A model generated the notes under the pieces. That model was not told where the DNA came from and searched no databases. It worked only from the letters and a program-made list of their open reading frames with translations. Shown here piece after piece: positions 15,015 through 24,165 of a stretch of DNA of 34,794 bases. Within the stretch, counting starts at the first letter, position 1. Each line of letters starts with the position of its first letter. Both the position numbers and the translations under genes were made by a program. The stretch spans positions 1 through 34,794 of the forward strand of contig NZ_SLYB01000026.1 of NCBI RefSeq assembly GCF_004340985.1, in the 5' to 3' direction. Origin of the DNA: Cricetibacter osteomyelitidis (GTDB lineage Bacteria > Pseudomonadota > Gammaproteobacteria > Enterobacterales > Pasteurellaceae).

Positions 15015-16529
15015 ATGGCTCAACTATTGAAAATGAATAATATCACCAAAAAATTCGGTGATGTGACCGCACTTAATAATATTTCCATTGAACTTGAAGC
15101 CGGTGAGATATTATCCCTTTGCGGTGAAAACGGATCGGGTAAATCCACGTTAATGAAAGTGTTATGCGGTATTTATCCGGCCGGTGATTATAGCGGTGAA
15201 ATTTATTTTTCCGATGAAAAACTCATTGCCAATAATATTAAAGATACGGAAGAAAAAGGTATTGCGATCATTCACCAAGAATTAGCCTTAGTGAAGAATA
15301 TGTCGGTGCTGCAAAATATGTATCTCGGTAATGAAATCACTAAATCGGGGATTACCGATGACAACGAAATGTATCTACGTTGCCAAACTTTATTACGACA
15401 AGTTCAGTTAGATGTTGATCCTAATACAATTGTCGGCGAGTTAGGCTTAGGTCAACAACAACTCGTGGAAATTGCCAAAGCTTTAAGTAAGCAGGTGCGT
15501 TTATTAATTCTGGATGAGCCGACGGCCTCATTAACCGAAAAAGAAACCGGCATTTTATTAAATCTGATTAAAGATCTTAAAGCACATAATATTGCCTGCG
15601 TTTATATTTCCCATAAATTAAATGAAGTAAAAGCCATTTCAGATCGTATTTGCGTGATTCGAGACGGTGAACATATCGGCACCCGTGATGCAGCGGGTAT
15701 GAGCGAAGACGATATTATTACCATGATGGTAGGGCGAGAAATTACTTCATTATATCCGCATGAAGAACATCAAATCGGTGAAGAAGTATTAAGAGCGGAA
15801 CATATTACCGCGTGGCATCCGGTGAATACACATATTAAACGGGTTGATAATGCGAGTTTCATTGTACACGCCGGTGAGATTTTAGGTATTGCGGGATTGG
15901 TCGGCTCCGGACGTACCGAATTGGCACAATGTTTATTCGGTTCTTATATCGGAAAATACCAAGGTGATATTTTTATTCACAATCAAGCGGTACGCATTAA
16001 AAATTGTGCTCAAGCCATAGAGAATAAAATCGTGATGGTGCCTGAAGACCGCAAGAAACACGGTATTGTGCCGATTATGGGGGTAGGAAAAAACATCACT
16101 TTATCATCATTGCAACAATATTGTTTTTCCAAACAAGTCATTAATGAACCGTTGGAAGAAATTATTATTCAACAATCCATTGAAAAATTAAAAGTGAAAA
16201 CATCGTCACCGGAATTAGCTATCGGACGGCTTAGCGGCGGTAATCAGCAGAAGGCGATTTTGGCAAAATGTTTATTACTTGAACCGAAAGTATTGATTTT
16301 AGACGAGCCGACACGGGGGATTGATGTCGGTGCCAAATATGAAATTTATAAATTGATCAATCAATTAGCGCAGGAAGGTATTGCCATCATTGTGATTTCA
16401 TCCGAATTACCGGAAGTTTTAGGTATTAGTGATCGGATTTTAGTGATGCACCAAGGCAAAATCAAAGCAGATTTAATCAATAACAATTTAACGCAAGAGC
16501 AAGTGATGGAAGCTGCACTTAAGGAGTAA
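15015..16529 (+). CDS. xylG: D-xylose ABC importer ATP-binding protein
   Basis: This 504-residue duplicated ATPase of the sugar (CUT2) group energises xylose import at the inner face of the membrane. The N-terminal half has Walker [10 protein letters not shown] (about 38-46), signature LGLGQQQ and Walker [11 protein letters not shown]. The C-terminal half has the degenerate loop [10 protein letters not shown], signature LSGGNQQK and [13 protein letters not shown], as is normal for this family, in which the second site is weakened. AAGGAG precedes the ATG. An uptake signal lies inside at 15066-15074. It ends 3 bases before xylH. Confidence 0.96.
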   Translation: MAQLLKMNNITKKFGDVTALNNISIELEAGEILSLCGENGSGKSTLMKVLCGIYPAGDYSGEIYFSDEKLIANNIKDTEEKGIAIIHQELALVKNMSVLQNMYLGNEITKSGITDDNEMYLRCQTLLRQVQLDVDPNTIVGELGLGQQQLVEIAKALSKQVRLLILDEPTASLTEKETGILLNLIKDLKAHNIACVYISHKLNEVKAISDRICVIRDGEHIGTRDAAGMSEDDIITMMVGREITSLYPHEEHQIGEEVLRAEHITAWHPVNTHIKRVDNASFIVHAGEILGIAGLVGSGRTELAQCLFGSYIGKYQGDIFIHNQAVRIKNCAQAIENKIVMVPEDRKKHGIVPIMGVGKNITLSSLQQYCFSKQVINEPLEEIIIQQSIEKLKVKTSSPELAIGRLSGGNQQKAILAKCLLLEPKVLILDEPTRGIDVGAKYEIYKLINQLAQEGIAIIVISSELPEVLGISDRILVMHQGKIKADLINNNLTQEQVMEAALKE

Positions 16530-16532
16530 TCT

Positions 16533-17660
16533 ATGTCAAAGTTAAAATCAATTAATTTGCAAGTTTATATAATGTTTATTGCCATTGCGGTAATTATGTT
16601 ATTTTTCTCATTTGCAACAGACGGAGCATATTTAAGTGCAAGAAATATCTCAAATTTATTACGTCAAACATCAATTACCGGTATTCTTGCCATTGGTATG
16701 GTATTTGTAATTATTTCTGCAGAGATTGATTTGTCCGTCGGTTCGATGATGGGCTTGCTCGGTGGTTTTGCCGCGATTTCAAATGTATGGTGGAATTGGC
16801 CGTTATCCTTGACCGTCATCGTTACATTAGCATTAGGTTTGGCATTGGGTGCATGGTCCGGCTGGTGGGTTGCTTATCGCAAAGTGCCGTCATTTATTGT
16901 GACTTTAGCAGGGCTACTCGCATTTCGTGGCGCATTAATCGGTATGACAAACGGTACAACGGTTTCGCCAATCAGTTCCGATATGACATTAATCGGTCAA
17001 GGTTACTTGCCTGATACTGCCGGAATGATTATCGGTATTATTGCAATTTGTGGTTTTGTGTTATGGAATAGCTATCAACGCAAAGCCCGTAAGAATTTGA
17101 ATTTAACTGTACCAACAGCAAGTAAGGAAGCGTTCAAATACGGTATTTTTGCTATTTTAGTATTAGGTGCAATCTATTTACTAAATGATTATCGCGGTAT
17201 TCCGGTGCCGGTCTTAATCCTTTGCGTATTAGCTGTTATTGGTATGTTTATTGCCCGTAAAACGGCATTTGGTCGCCATATTTATGCAATCGGCGGTAAT
17301 ATTGACGCGGCAAGATTATCCGGTATCAATGTAGAAAAAACCAAACTGATTATTTTCTCAATCAATGGGTTAATGGTTGCTATTGCCGGTTTAATCTTAA
17401 GTGCCCGTCTTGGTGCCGGAGCGCCGTCAGCCGGTCAAAATGCCGAATTGGATGCCATTGCAGCCTGTGTTATTGGCGGTGCAAGTTTGGCCGGCGGTAT
17501 CGGTAGTGTGTACGGTGTGATTGTCGGGGCGTTTATTATCGCATTATTAGACAATGGAATGAGTATGCTGGATGTTCCGACTTTCTGGCAATATATTGTA
17601 AAAGGTGCCATCTTATTGTTAGCCGTATGGGCGGATACTATAAGCAAGAAAAAAGCATAA
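16533..17660 (+). CDS. xylH: D-xylose ABC importer permease
   Basis: This 375-residue integral membrane protein of the CUT2 permease family forms the xylose channel, probably as a dimer. About ten hydrophobic helices are visible. The family motif [22 protein letters not shown] lies at about 51-72, and [14 protein letters not shown] near 317-330 contains the loop that contacts XylG. Its start is 3 bases after the xylG stop with AAGGAG overlapping that stop, so the pair is coupled. Length matches XylH of other gammaproteobacteria. Confidence 0.95.
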   Translation: MSKLKSINLQVYIMFIAIAVIMLFFSFATDGAYLSARNISNLLRQTSITGILAIGMVFVIISAEIDLSVGSMMGLLGGFAAISNVWWNWPLSLTVIVTLALGLALGAWSGWWVAYRKVPSFIVTLAGLLAFRGALIGMTNGTTVSPISSDMTLIGQGYLPDTAGMIIGIIAICGFVLWNSYQRKARKNLNLTVPTASKEAFKYGIFAILVLGAIYLLNDYRGIPVPVLILCVLAVIGMFIARKTAFGRHIYAIGGNIDAARLSGINVEKTKLIIFSINGLMVAIAGLILSARLGAGAPSAGQNAELDAIAACVIGGASLAGGIGSVYGVIVGAFIIALLDNGMSMLDVPTFWQYIVKGAILLLAVWADTISKKKA

Positions 17661-17678
17661 ATTTTAAAAATATCCATC

Positions 17679-17784
17679 GTAGGGACAAGACAACGCCTTG
17701 TCCTTAACGTCTTGAATGCCAATGTTTCATCAAATTGAAATTATGGTAAATTTCATAAAGGGCAACGCAATACATTGTCCCTAC
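17679..17784. repeat. 106-bp palindromic repeat element between xylH and xylR
   Basis: GTAGGGACAA (17679-17688) is inverted as TTGTCCCTAC (17775-17784). Inside each end there is a further short dyad: GGACAAG/CTTGTCC at 17683-17703, and GGGCAA/TTGTCC at 17760-17780. The GTAGGGACAA...TTGTCCCTAC form is typical of small dispersed, non-coding palindromic elements. The first dyad may also end the xylFGH transcript. The remaining sequence is A/T-rich and without a gene. Confidence 0.5.
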
Positions 17785-17848
17785 AAGTTTCAATATATTT
17801 CGGGATTTTGCTATAATGGCTGCTCATCACAGCAATGGAGAACGGCTA

Positions 17849-19015
17849 ATGGCGGAACAAAAAAACTACTGCGTTGCTCTGCTTTTTAATGCAAACAAAG
17901 TCTATGATCGTGGCGTGGTAGAAGGCATTGGACAATATATACAAGCTTCGCAATGTGCTTGGAATATTTTTATGGAAGATGATTTTGTTTACCATCAAGA
18001 TACTATTGAAAGTTTGTTTATCGACGGTATTATCGCTGATTTTGATGATTTAAAAACGGTCAAATTACTGCAAAATGTTAATATTCCCATTGTTGGCGTG
18101 GGAGGTTCTTATCAAAATCCGGATTTTTATCCTAATTTACCCTATGTAGCAACAGATAATTATGCCTTAGTAGAAGCGGCATTTTTACATTTGAAAAATA
18201 AAGGCATTTCCAATTTTGCTTTTTATGGTATAGCGACAGAGCAAGAAAAACATTGGTCTAATGAACGTCAAGCAGCATTCGGGGATTTAATGCAACAGCA
18301 TGAATACCAAGGACATATTTATAAAAGTGGCAAAATGACAGCGGATAACTGGCTGCAATCTCAACAACAGTTGGGTGAATGGCTGAAAACACTGCCCGAA
18401 CATACCGGCATTATCGCTGTGACCGATGCTCGAGCAAGACACCTGCTCAGTATTTGCGAAGAACTGAATATTCCCGTACCGGAACAGCTTTGTGTTATTG
18501 GTATAGATAATGAAGAATTAATTCAATATTTATCGCGTGTCTCGCTCTCTTCTGTGACACAGAGTACACAAGAAATCGGTTATCAGGCTGCGAAATTATT
18601 ACATCGGGTATTTTCTAATTTACCGATTAACCATAAACCGATATTAATTTCACCGCAAGGCGTTGTAGAACGCAGTTCTACAGATTATCGTTCTTTACAC
18701 GATCCGCTTGTTATTCAGGCCATGCATTTTATTCGACATCGTGCTTGCCACGGTATTAAAGTGGAGCAAGTCTTGGATCATTTGCGTACTTCTCGTTCTA
18801 ATTTGGAGAGTCGTTTTAAGTCCGAAATGAATAAAACGATTCATCAGGTCATTCACGAAGAAAAAATTAATCGGGCGAAAAATCTTTTACTTCAAACCGA
18901 TTTACCTATTCAAGAGATTGCAGATGTCTGCGGCTATCCGTCATTACAATATTTTTATTCAGTCTTTAAGAAAGAACTTGAGCAAACACCAAAAGAATTT
19001 AGGGATAAATATTAA
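17849..19015 (+). CDS. xylR: Xylose operon transcriptional activator
   Basis: XylR binds xylose and activates xylA and xylF promoters. The 388-residue protein has an N-terminal LacI/ribose-binding-like sensor (about 1-270; motifs YDRGVVEGIGQY, CVIGIDNEE) and a C-terminal AraC-type DNA-binding domain (about 285-388) with two helix-turn-helix units, the second in PIQEIADVCGYPSLQYFYSVFK. The ATG at 17849 lies 8 bases after GGAG; an in-frame ATG at 17816 has no ribosome site. It follows xylH on the same strand after a repeat element, so it may have its own promoter. Its probable targets are the two control regions upstream of xylA and xylF. Confidence 0.94.
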   Translation: MAEQKNYCVALLFNANKVYDRGVVEGIGQYIQASQCAWNIFMEDDFVYHQDTIESLFIDGIIADFDDLKTVKLLQNVNIPIVGVGGSYQNPDFYPNLPYVATDNYALVEAAFLHLKNKGISNFAFYGIATEQEKHWSNERQAAFGDLMQQHEYQGHIYKSGKMTADNWLQSQQQLGEWLKTLPEHTGIIAVTDARARHLLSICEELNIPVPEQLCVIGIDNEELIQYLSRVSLSSVTQSTQEIGYQAAKLLHRVFSNLPINHKPILISPQGVVERSSTDYRSLHDPLVIQAMHFIRHRACHGIKVEQVLDHLRTSRSNLESRFKSEMNKTIHQVIHEEKINRAKNLLLQTDLPIQEIADVCGYPSLQYFYSVFKKELEQTPKEFRDKY

Positions 19016-19051
19016 GTACATCAAATAAAGTGCGGTGAAATTTTTCAAAAT

Positions 19052-19366
19052 TTGCTAATTCCTTCTTTACTTTATAATTTATTTAATAATTTAACTATAT
19101 TAATTTTAATAAATTTGACAGATAGATTTTTACAAACATTTGATGCCGTATTGGCAGAGGAAATAAAAGAGAAAAATCCTGAAATTTATACCGCACTTTT
19201 AACGCGTTTAAGTTTATTGGAGCAAGAACAAGATAATCATATTATTATTGATTATGTTCCTCATACGGAATTTAAATTACAAACAATAAATAATAAAGCT
19301 ATTATACGCAGCGGTGAATGCTCACCTTATGCAAATATTATTTTGTATTCCGGCGTACCTTTTTAA
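19052..19366 (+). CDS. Hypothetical protein or gene remnant
   Basis: An open frame of up to 104 codons begins with TTG and contains no ATG at all; a second TTG start at about 19115 would give 83 residues. The later part ([23 protein letters not shown], then [15 protein letters not shown]) looks like real protein with helix and strand character, whereas the first 20 codons are A/T-rich and low in complexity. No ribosome site is clear. I do not recognise the family. It may be the 3' remnant of a lost gene. An uptake signal crosses it at 19190-19198, and a terminator follows directly after the stop. Confidence 0.4.
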   Translation: MLIPSLLYNLFNNLTILILINLTDRFLQTFDAVLAEEIKEKNPEIYTALLTRLSLLEQEQDNHIIIDYVPHTEFKLQTINNKAIIRSGECSPYANIILYSGVPF

Positions 19367-19371
19367 ATTTA

Positions 19372-19400
19372 AAAAGACCTATTTTAGCAACAGGTCTTTT
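19372..19400. terminator. Bidirectional terminator
   Basis: AAAAGACCT (19372-19380) and AGGTCTTTT (19392-19400) form a 9-bp stem with an 11-nt loop, with U-rich ends on both strands. It separates the plus-strand small gene from the minus-strand isomerase gene that ends at 19419. Confidence 0.8.
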
Positions 19401-19418
19401 ATATTATCTAAGATAATT

Positions 19419-20837
19419 TTATTTATGCTGATAACATTCAATACCTAAGTATTTTGTAAATGTTTCATTTAAGATTCTGGCGGTAGATGAATGGTTCATG
19501 GCAACGTGGTGTTCAAAACCATTATTACAAATGTAAGCAAGTAAACCTTCAAGATCTTTTACTTGAATAACTGCTCGACAACCTACAGTATCTAATTCAT
19601 CATCAACAAATTTACCCTCACCGACATAGGCTTTGATTTTACCTTCAAAATCATCGGTAGATAAACGGAAATAGGTGAGTTGCCCCGATTTCATTCGCCC
19701 ATTAATTGCACCACAAGTATTTTCACAACCTACGGTAGTACCAATAATATCTGCGGTACTCATGAATGGATTATGTAACTCTTCTGTTGCGTAGTTACCA
19801 CAATGGAACATAACACATTTATCTCTATCGTCACCAAAATTATTATTCCAGTCTGCAATTGATGCCGGTTTCATTGAAGCTATTGAAAGAGCATACATTG
19901 ATAATGCGCCCATTACATCAACTTCACAGGCACTAGGCATTAATTGACCGGACATTACACTCATAATAGAGCATACATTGACACCTAGCGTATTTTGTAA
20001 TGATGTCCAACACTGAATTGCGGTGGTATCAATATCATTTTCGATAATCCATTGGCTAATCACGACAAATAATTTAGACATCATTAATAATTTATCTTCC
20101 GGAATTGCAGAAGTATCCGCATTATTTTTCAATAATTGTAATTTTTCAGCGATACGTAAATCGTCGTTAGGTAAGCTGTTTACTACGGCAAAGATCTCTG
20201 ATAAATCAATAGTTTCAACAGAAACACCTAAGCGTTCTAATAGTTTTTCGCTATAACGAACAGTATTAAAGCCGCTCGGGCGTGCGCCAATCGCTCCAAT
20301 GCGACATCCTTTAATGGCATAAACAACACGGCATACAGAAATAAAAGAGAGGAGATCCTGTTTAAATACATCACTTGTTAATGCGCAAGTATGTTGTGTT
20401 GTTAACGTGAAAGGAATATTAAATTGACGGAAATTATTACATAAAGAAATTTTACCGCAGAAGCTATCACGGCGAGTAGCCAATCCCATTTTATGTAATT
20501 CATCATCTTCGGCTTGTACTAGTACCGGAACATTAACACCAGATAAACGAATTGCGTGAGAAAGTGCTTTTTCATCACCAAAATTTGGTAATAATATGAC
20601 AATGCCTTGAATTTCATCACGATGTTTTTTTAATAATTCAGCGGCAATTTTTGCATCCTGATAAGTTTGAATTCCACCATAATTAGTATCTTTTTCGCTC
20701 AGCATGATCGTTTTAATATTTAATTCATTAAAAATACGTTCAGCATCACGTTTTGCATCGCCCACTAAATAGCTGGGAAAAAAACCACGATTACCAATTA
20801 ATACGGCAATAGTCATTTGTTCAAGATTTTTTTTCAT
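19419..20837 (-). CDS. apiI: Fucose/arabinose-isomerase-fold sugar isomerase, probable D-apiose isomerase
   Basis: This 472-residue cytoplasmic enzyme has the L-fucose/L-arabinose isomerase fold, a metal-dependent aldose-ketose isomerase. The N-terminal part is Rossmann-like (VAVLIGNRGFFPSYLV-type start), the middle contains RIGAIGARPSGFNTVRY, and likely Mn2+ ligands are in SACEVDVMG (Glu about 305) and in the C-terminal FEHHVAMNH (about 440). Gene order with an FGGY kinase, a split transketolase and a ribose-type ABC importer matches the non-oxidative apiose pathway described in Actinobacillus succinogenes, so apiose to apulose is the likely reaction. Another rare aldose is possible. GGAG lies 10 bases before the ATG. 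Last gene of the operon; 20 bases from the kinase. Confidence 0.72.
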   Translation of the reverse strand: MKKNLEQMTIAVLIGNRGFFPSYLVGDAKRDAERIFNELNIKTIMLSEKDTNYGGIQTYQDAKIAAELLKKHRDEIQGIVILLPNFGDEKALSHAIRLSGVNVPVLVQAEDDELHKMGLATRRDSFCGKISLCNNFRQFNIPFTLTTQHTCALTSDVFKQDLLSFISVCRVVYAIKGCRIGAIGARPSGFNTVRYSEKLLERLGVSVETIDLSEIFAVVNSLPNDDLRIAEKLQLLKNNADTSAIPEDKLLMMSKLFVVISQWIIENDIDTTAIQCWTSLQNTLGVNVCSIMSVMSGQLMPSACEVDVMGALSMYALSIASMKPASIADWNNNFGDDRDKCVMFHCGNYATEELHNPFMSTADIIGTTVGCENTCGAINGRMKSGQLTYFRLSTDDFEGKIKAYVGEGKFVDDELDTVGCRAVIQVKDLEGLLAYICNNGFEHHVAMNHSSTARILNETFTKYLGIECYQHK

Positions 20838-20857
20838 AATAGTTCACTCCAGTTAAT

Positions 20858-22342
20858 TTAATTTGTTTGAAATCTTGCTCGTTTTACAGCTAATTTCCAA
20901 GCTTGATAATTTTGCTCGATTATTTTTGATTTCGGATTTGGCATAATGACTTTAACCTCCCTTGGCAAGTCAGATAATTGCTGATGAGTTTCCCACCAAC
21001 CCAACGCTTTACCTGCTAAATATGCTGCTCCTAATGCGGAGACTTCCGTTACTTGACTGCACACAATGGTGCGTTGTAATACATCCGCTTGTAACTGCAT
21101 TAACCAATGGTTTTTGGTCGGTCCGCCATCAACGGAAAGGGTATCTAATTTTTTATTTAAGGTTTGTTCCATTGCAAAAAACAGATCCGCCACTTGATAC
21201 ACTACCGATTCCATTGCTGCACGGGCAATTATTTGCGGTGTAACTGAATCCGTTAAACCGCAAATTATGCCTCTGGCTTGAGTATCCCAGTGTGGAGCTC
21301 CTAAACCCGCTAAGGCAGGAACAAAATAAACACCGTGATTACTTTCAACAGACTGTGCCCATCGGCTTAAGATCTCCACATTATCCACACCTAACAATTT
21401 GCTCACAAAACTTAGTGCAGAACCGGTATGAGTAATATTACCTTCTAATGCCAAACTTAAAGTGCCGTCGTGCCAGGCAACCGTTGTACCAACACCAAAA
21501 TCAGCATTTGGTAGGGTGTCGGTTTTGGTCATTAAGGAACTACCGGTGCCGTAAGTAGCTTTAACGACACCGTCATTAAAACCGCCTTGACCATATAGCG
21601 CGGCATGAGAGTCGCCCGCTTGTGATAGCACAGGAATATCATTTGCTAAGCTATCACAGTTTTTGGTTACACCACGCTGTTGGCTCGAAGGCAATATTTC
21701 AGGTAAGCATTGAGCAGGAATACCAAAGATATTTAATAATTCAGAGTCCCATTGAGCAGTGTGAATATTTAAGAGCTGGTAGCGAGAAGCATTAGAGTAA
21801 TCCGTTACAAAAGATTCACCATTAGTTAATTGCCAAACGAGCCAAACATCTACCGTACCGATACAAATTTCCCCATTTACGGCACGTTCAAATCCATTTT
21901 CAATAGAATTAAGTAGCCATTTAATTTTAGAAGCAGGATAAAGAGGATCTAATACCATACCGGTTAAAGTATGAATCCGGTTGGCTGCTTGAGGTTGCTT
22001 GGCGATCTCTTGACATAATTGTTCACTTCGGCGACATTGCCAGCTGATTAATAGTGATAACGGTTTTCCTGTTTTACGTTCCCATGCGACTACTGACTCA
22101 CGTTGATTGCTGATAGCAATACCTTTTACATCAGAAATATTTTGTGATTTTAGGCAATTTTTGACCGCACTTTCGGTGGCTTGCCAAATCGTTATCGGAT
22201 CTTGCTCAGCCCATCCCGGTTGCGGGTGTGTTAATGTGACGGGAACGGAACCTTTTGCCAATATATGACCGTCAATTCCTACAGCAACAGCTTTGGCATT
22301 GGTTGTTCCTTCGTCAATAGCAATAATAAAAGGCGTTCCCAT
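20858..22342 (-). CDS. aptK: FGGY carbohydrate kinase, probable D-apulose kinase
   Basis: This 494-residue kinase transfers phosphate from ATP to a ketose or polyol. It opens with IAIDEGTTNAK (phosphate loop), has GWAEQDP, ISNQRES (glycerol-kinase-like substrate strand), the catalytic Asp244 in QAGDSHAA, GTGSS (ATP hairpin), and the C-terminal VDGGPTKNHWLM adenine-binding motif. The glycerol-kinase-like features differ clearly from XylB in this window, indicating a different substrate. Its place between the isomerase and the transketolase suggests apulose to apulose 4-phosphate. AAGGAG lies 7 bases before the ATG. An uptake signal is inside at 22164-22172. Confidence 0.78.
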   Translation of the reverse strand: MGTPFIIAIDEGTTNAKAVAVGIDGHILAKGSVPVTLTHPQPGWAEQDPITIWQATESAVKNCLKSQNISDVKGIAISNQRESVVAWERKTGKPLSLLISWQCRRSEQLCQEIAKQPQAANRIHTLTGMVLDPLYPASKIKWLLNSIENGFERAVNGEICIGTVDVWLVWQLTNGESFVTDYSNASRYQLLNIHTAQWDSELLNIFGIPAQCLPEILPSSQQRGVTKNCDSLANDIPVLSQAGDSHAALYGQGGFNDGVVKATYGTGSSLMTKTDTLPNADFGVGTTVAWHDGTLSLALEGNITHTGSALSFVSKLLGVDNVEILSRWAQSVESNHGVYFVPALAGLGAPHWDTQARGIICGLTDSVTPQIIARAAMESVVYQVADLFFAMEQTLNKKLDTLSVDGGPTKNHWLMQLQADVLQRTIVCSQVTEVSALGAAYLAGKALGWWETHQQLSDLPREVKVIMPNPKSKIIEQNYQAWKLAVKRARFQTN

Positions 22343-22356
22343 TTTTAACTCCTTGA

Positions 22357-23289
22357 TTACAATGACGATACTAAGTCAGCAATACTTGCAGCATCAAAAC
22401 CGTGATGTTTACGTAGAGTTTTTCTATCGGCGGCTAATGCATAACCACCATCAGGGATACCTAAGCGTTTTAATTTAATCGCAGCACCATGTTCCGCAAT
22501 CACTTCTGCAACAAGGCTACCTAAACCGCCATTGATATTATGTTCTTCAACAGTGATAACATTTTGCATATTTTTTATTGCTTCAAATAATTGTTGGGTA
22601 TCACATGGGCGAATGGATGGAATATTGAGCACTGTCACATTAATACCTTTTTCAGCAAGTAATTCAGCTGCGGTAACAATTTCATGTACGGTAGAACCCA
22701 TTGCGATAAGTGCAACATTTTTTCCTTTTTTTAATACATCAATTTTGCCGGGCTCAAATTTATAATCCGCACTATGAATTTCTGGTAATTCTTTACCGTC
22801 TAAACGAATATATACCGGGCCTACGTGCTGAATGGCATAATCGATAATTTGGCGGCATTCATTTGGACTGGACGGTGCATAGATTTCAATATTGCCAAAA
22901 CCACGCATAATACTGATATCATCAATACTATGGTGTGTACTTGCTAATGGACCATAGCTCGCACCGGAATTTAAGCCAAATAATTTTACATTGGTATTGT
23001 TATAACAAATATCCACTTTAACTTGTTCATTGGCTCGAGACACCAAGAATGGTGCGGCATTACAGGTTACTGCAACTTTACCGCCTAATGCCAGACCGGC
23101 CGCACAACCCACAAGAGTTTGCTCAGCAATACCAACGTTTACGAGACGATCCGGAAATGCTTTAATAAACGGAATAATTTTTGCAGTAGAAGTAGAGTCC
23201 GCAACAACCGGCACTAAATCTACGCCGTTTTTAACCGCACTTATAAAGCGTTCTACCATAATGTTGGCTAGATGTTCTGCGTTACTCAT
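22357..23289 (-). CDS. aptB: Transketolase C-terminal-type subunit, probable apulose-4-phosphate transketolase subunit B
   Basis: This 310-residue protein corresponds to the pyrimidine-binding and C-terminal domains of transketolase. The catalytic Glu56 of the thiamine diphosphate site is in NVGIAEQTLVG. The C-terminal transketolase domain starts at about 190 and includes LNIPSIRPCD and ITVEEHNINGGLG. Transketolases move a two-carbon unit from a ketose phosphate to an aldose; the subunit is inactive without its partner. Its ATG overlaps the end of the partner gene by 8 bases, with GGAG inside that gene, so the two are made in step. In the apiose pathway the products would be dihydroxyacetone phosphate-type and pentose-phosphate intermediates. 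Confidence 0.82.
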   Translation of the reverse strand: MSNAEHLANIMVERFISAVKNGVDLVPVVADSTSTAKIIPFIKAFPDRLVNVGIAEQTLVGCAAGLALGGKVAVTCNAAPFLVSRANEQVKVDICYNNTNVKLFGLNSGASYGPLASTHHSIDDISIMRGFGNIEIYAPSSPNECRQIIDYAIQHVGPVYIRLDGKELPEIHSADYKFEPGKIDVLKKGKNVALIAMGSTVHEIVTAAELLAEKGINVTVLNIPSIRPCDTQQLFEAIKNMQNVITVEEHNINGGLGSLVAEVIAEHGAAIKLKRLGIPDGGYALAADRKTLRKHHGFDAASIADLVSSL

Positions 23290-24112
23290 CTTTTAACTCC
23301 TCTAATGCTGATTCGACTTCATCACCTTTTGGTACTCTATGATGCCACTCCGGTTTTCCTTCAATAAATGAAACCCCAGCACCTTTGGTTGTATGGGCTA
23401 TAACGACATGTGGTTTACCATTTGGCTGTAGGCTTTCTAAGGTATCGACTACCGAACGGATATCGTTCCCATTACATTCGTGGACTTCCATTCCAAATGC
23501 TTTCCATTTTTCATCTAATGGATCATTATTTAAAATATCTTTAGTAAAGCCCGCTAATTGCAGTTTATTTTTATCATTGATAATAACTAAATTATCTAAT
23601 TTATATTGTGCGGCAGCCAAAGCAGCTTCCCAGTTACTGCCTTCTCCTAATTCACCGTCACCGGTGACGACATAGATTTTACGTTTGCTACCTGATTTTT
23701 TAGCCGCAATCGCTAAACCTACGGCAACCGGTAATCCGTGACCTAATGCACCGGTATTTAATTCAACACCGGGGGTTTTATGTTTAACAGGATGTCCCGG
23801 TAATTTAGAATCAGCGTGTTGATAAGTCGATAACCAATCTTCCGGAATATATCCGGCCTCTGCTAAACAACAGTAGTAACCACCGGCTGCGTGTCCTTTT
23901 GATTGAATATAAATATCACGCTCAGGATCAGTTAAGCGATCCGGTGCACAATTTAAAATTCTGAAATAAAGTGAAGTCACTAATTCAACTTGGGATAAAT
24001 CTGCACCGGTATGCCCACCAGCCGGACTATTTGCATTTAACACAATGATTTTTCTACGAATAGCTTTTGCTTTTTTCTCTAGTTCTTCATAGGATAAATT
24101 ATATGGATTCAT
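23282..24112 (-). CDS. aptA: Transketolase N-terminal-type subunit, probable apulose-4-phosphate transketolase subunit A
   Basis: This 276-residue protein is the diphosphate-binding domain of a split transketolase. The thiamine diphosphate/Mg motif is GDGELGEG followed by the Asn in IINDKNKLQ (about 145-180). NSPAGGHTGADLS near the start and the SKGHAAGGYY stretch are also typical. It pairs with the next gene, equivalent to one ordinary ~600-residue chain. The ATG at 24112 is chosen because AGGAGG lies just before it; an ATG at 24133 would lie upstream of the ribosome site within a palindrome. A palindrome in the leader may be an operator. It follows the permease by 53 bp. Confidence 0.82.
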   Translation of the reverse strand: MNPYNLSYEELEKKAKAIRRKIIVLNANSPAGGHTGADLSQVELVTSLYFRILNCAPDRLTDPERDIYIQSKGHAAGGYYCCLAEAGYIPEDWLSTYQHADSKLPGHPVKHKTPGVELNTGALGHGLPVAVGLAIAAKKSGSKRKIYVVTGDGELGEGSNWEAALAAAQYKLDNLVIINDKNKLQLAGFTKDILNNDPLDEKWKAFGMEVHECNGNDIRSVVDTLESLQPNGKPHVVIAHTTKGAGVSFIEGKPEWHHRVPKGDEVESALEELKDE

Positions 24113-24123
24113 TTTACCTCCTA

Positions 24124-24150
24124 ATATATTCATATATGAATATATATTCT
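24124..24150. promoter_or_regulatory. A/T palindrome upstream of aptA, candidate operator
   Basis: Positions 24124-24145 are a perfect 22-nt palindrome centred on TTCATATATGAA, and an overlapping TGAATATATATTCT lies at 24137-24150. A similar TGAATATTTATTCA occurs upstream of the binding-protein gene. The shared pattern TGAATA-N2-TATTC suggests a binding site for the operon's SorC-type regulator, or a hairpin in the leader of the transketolase genes. Confidence 0.4.
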
Positions 24151-24165
24151 GATTGACAAAAAATT

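Noticed and set aside
20858-22342. Second xylulokinase or glycerol kinase
   Set aside because: The protein is glycerol-kinase-like in some motifs, but its operon with an isomerase, split transketolase and sugar importer points to a ketose kinase; xylB is already present elsewhere in the window.
22357-24112. Ordinary transketolase gene broken by a frameshift
   Set aside because: Each half has its own good ribosome site and complete domain ends, with the 8-base overlap typical of natural split transketolases.
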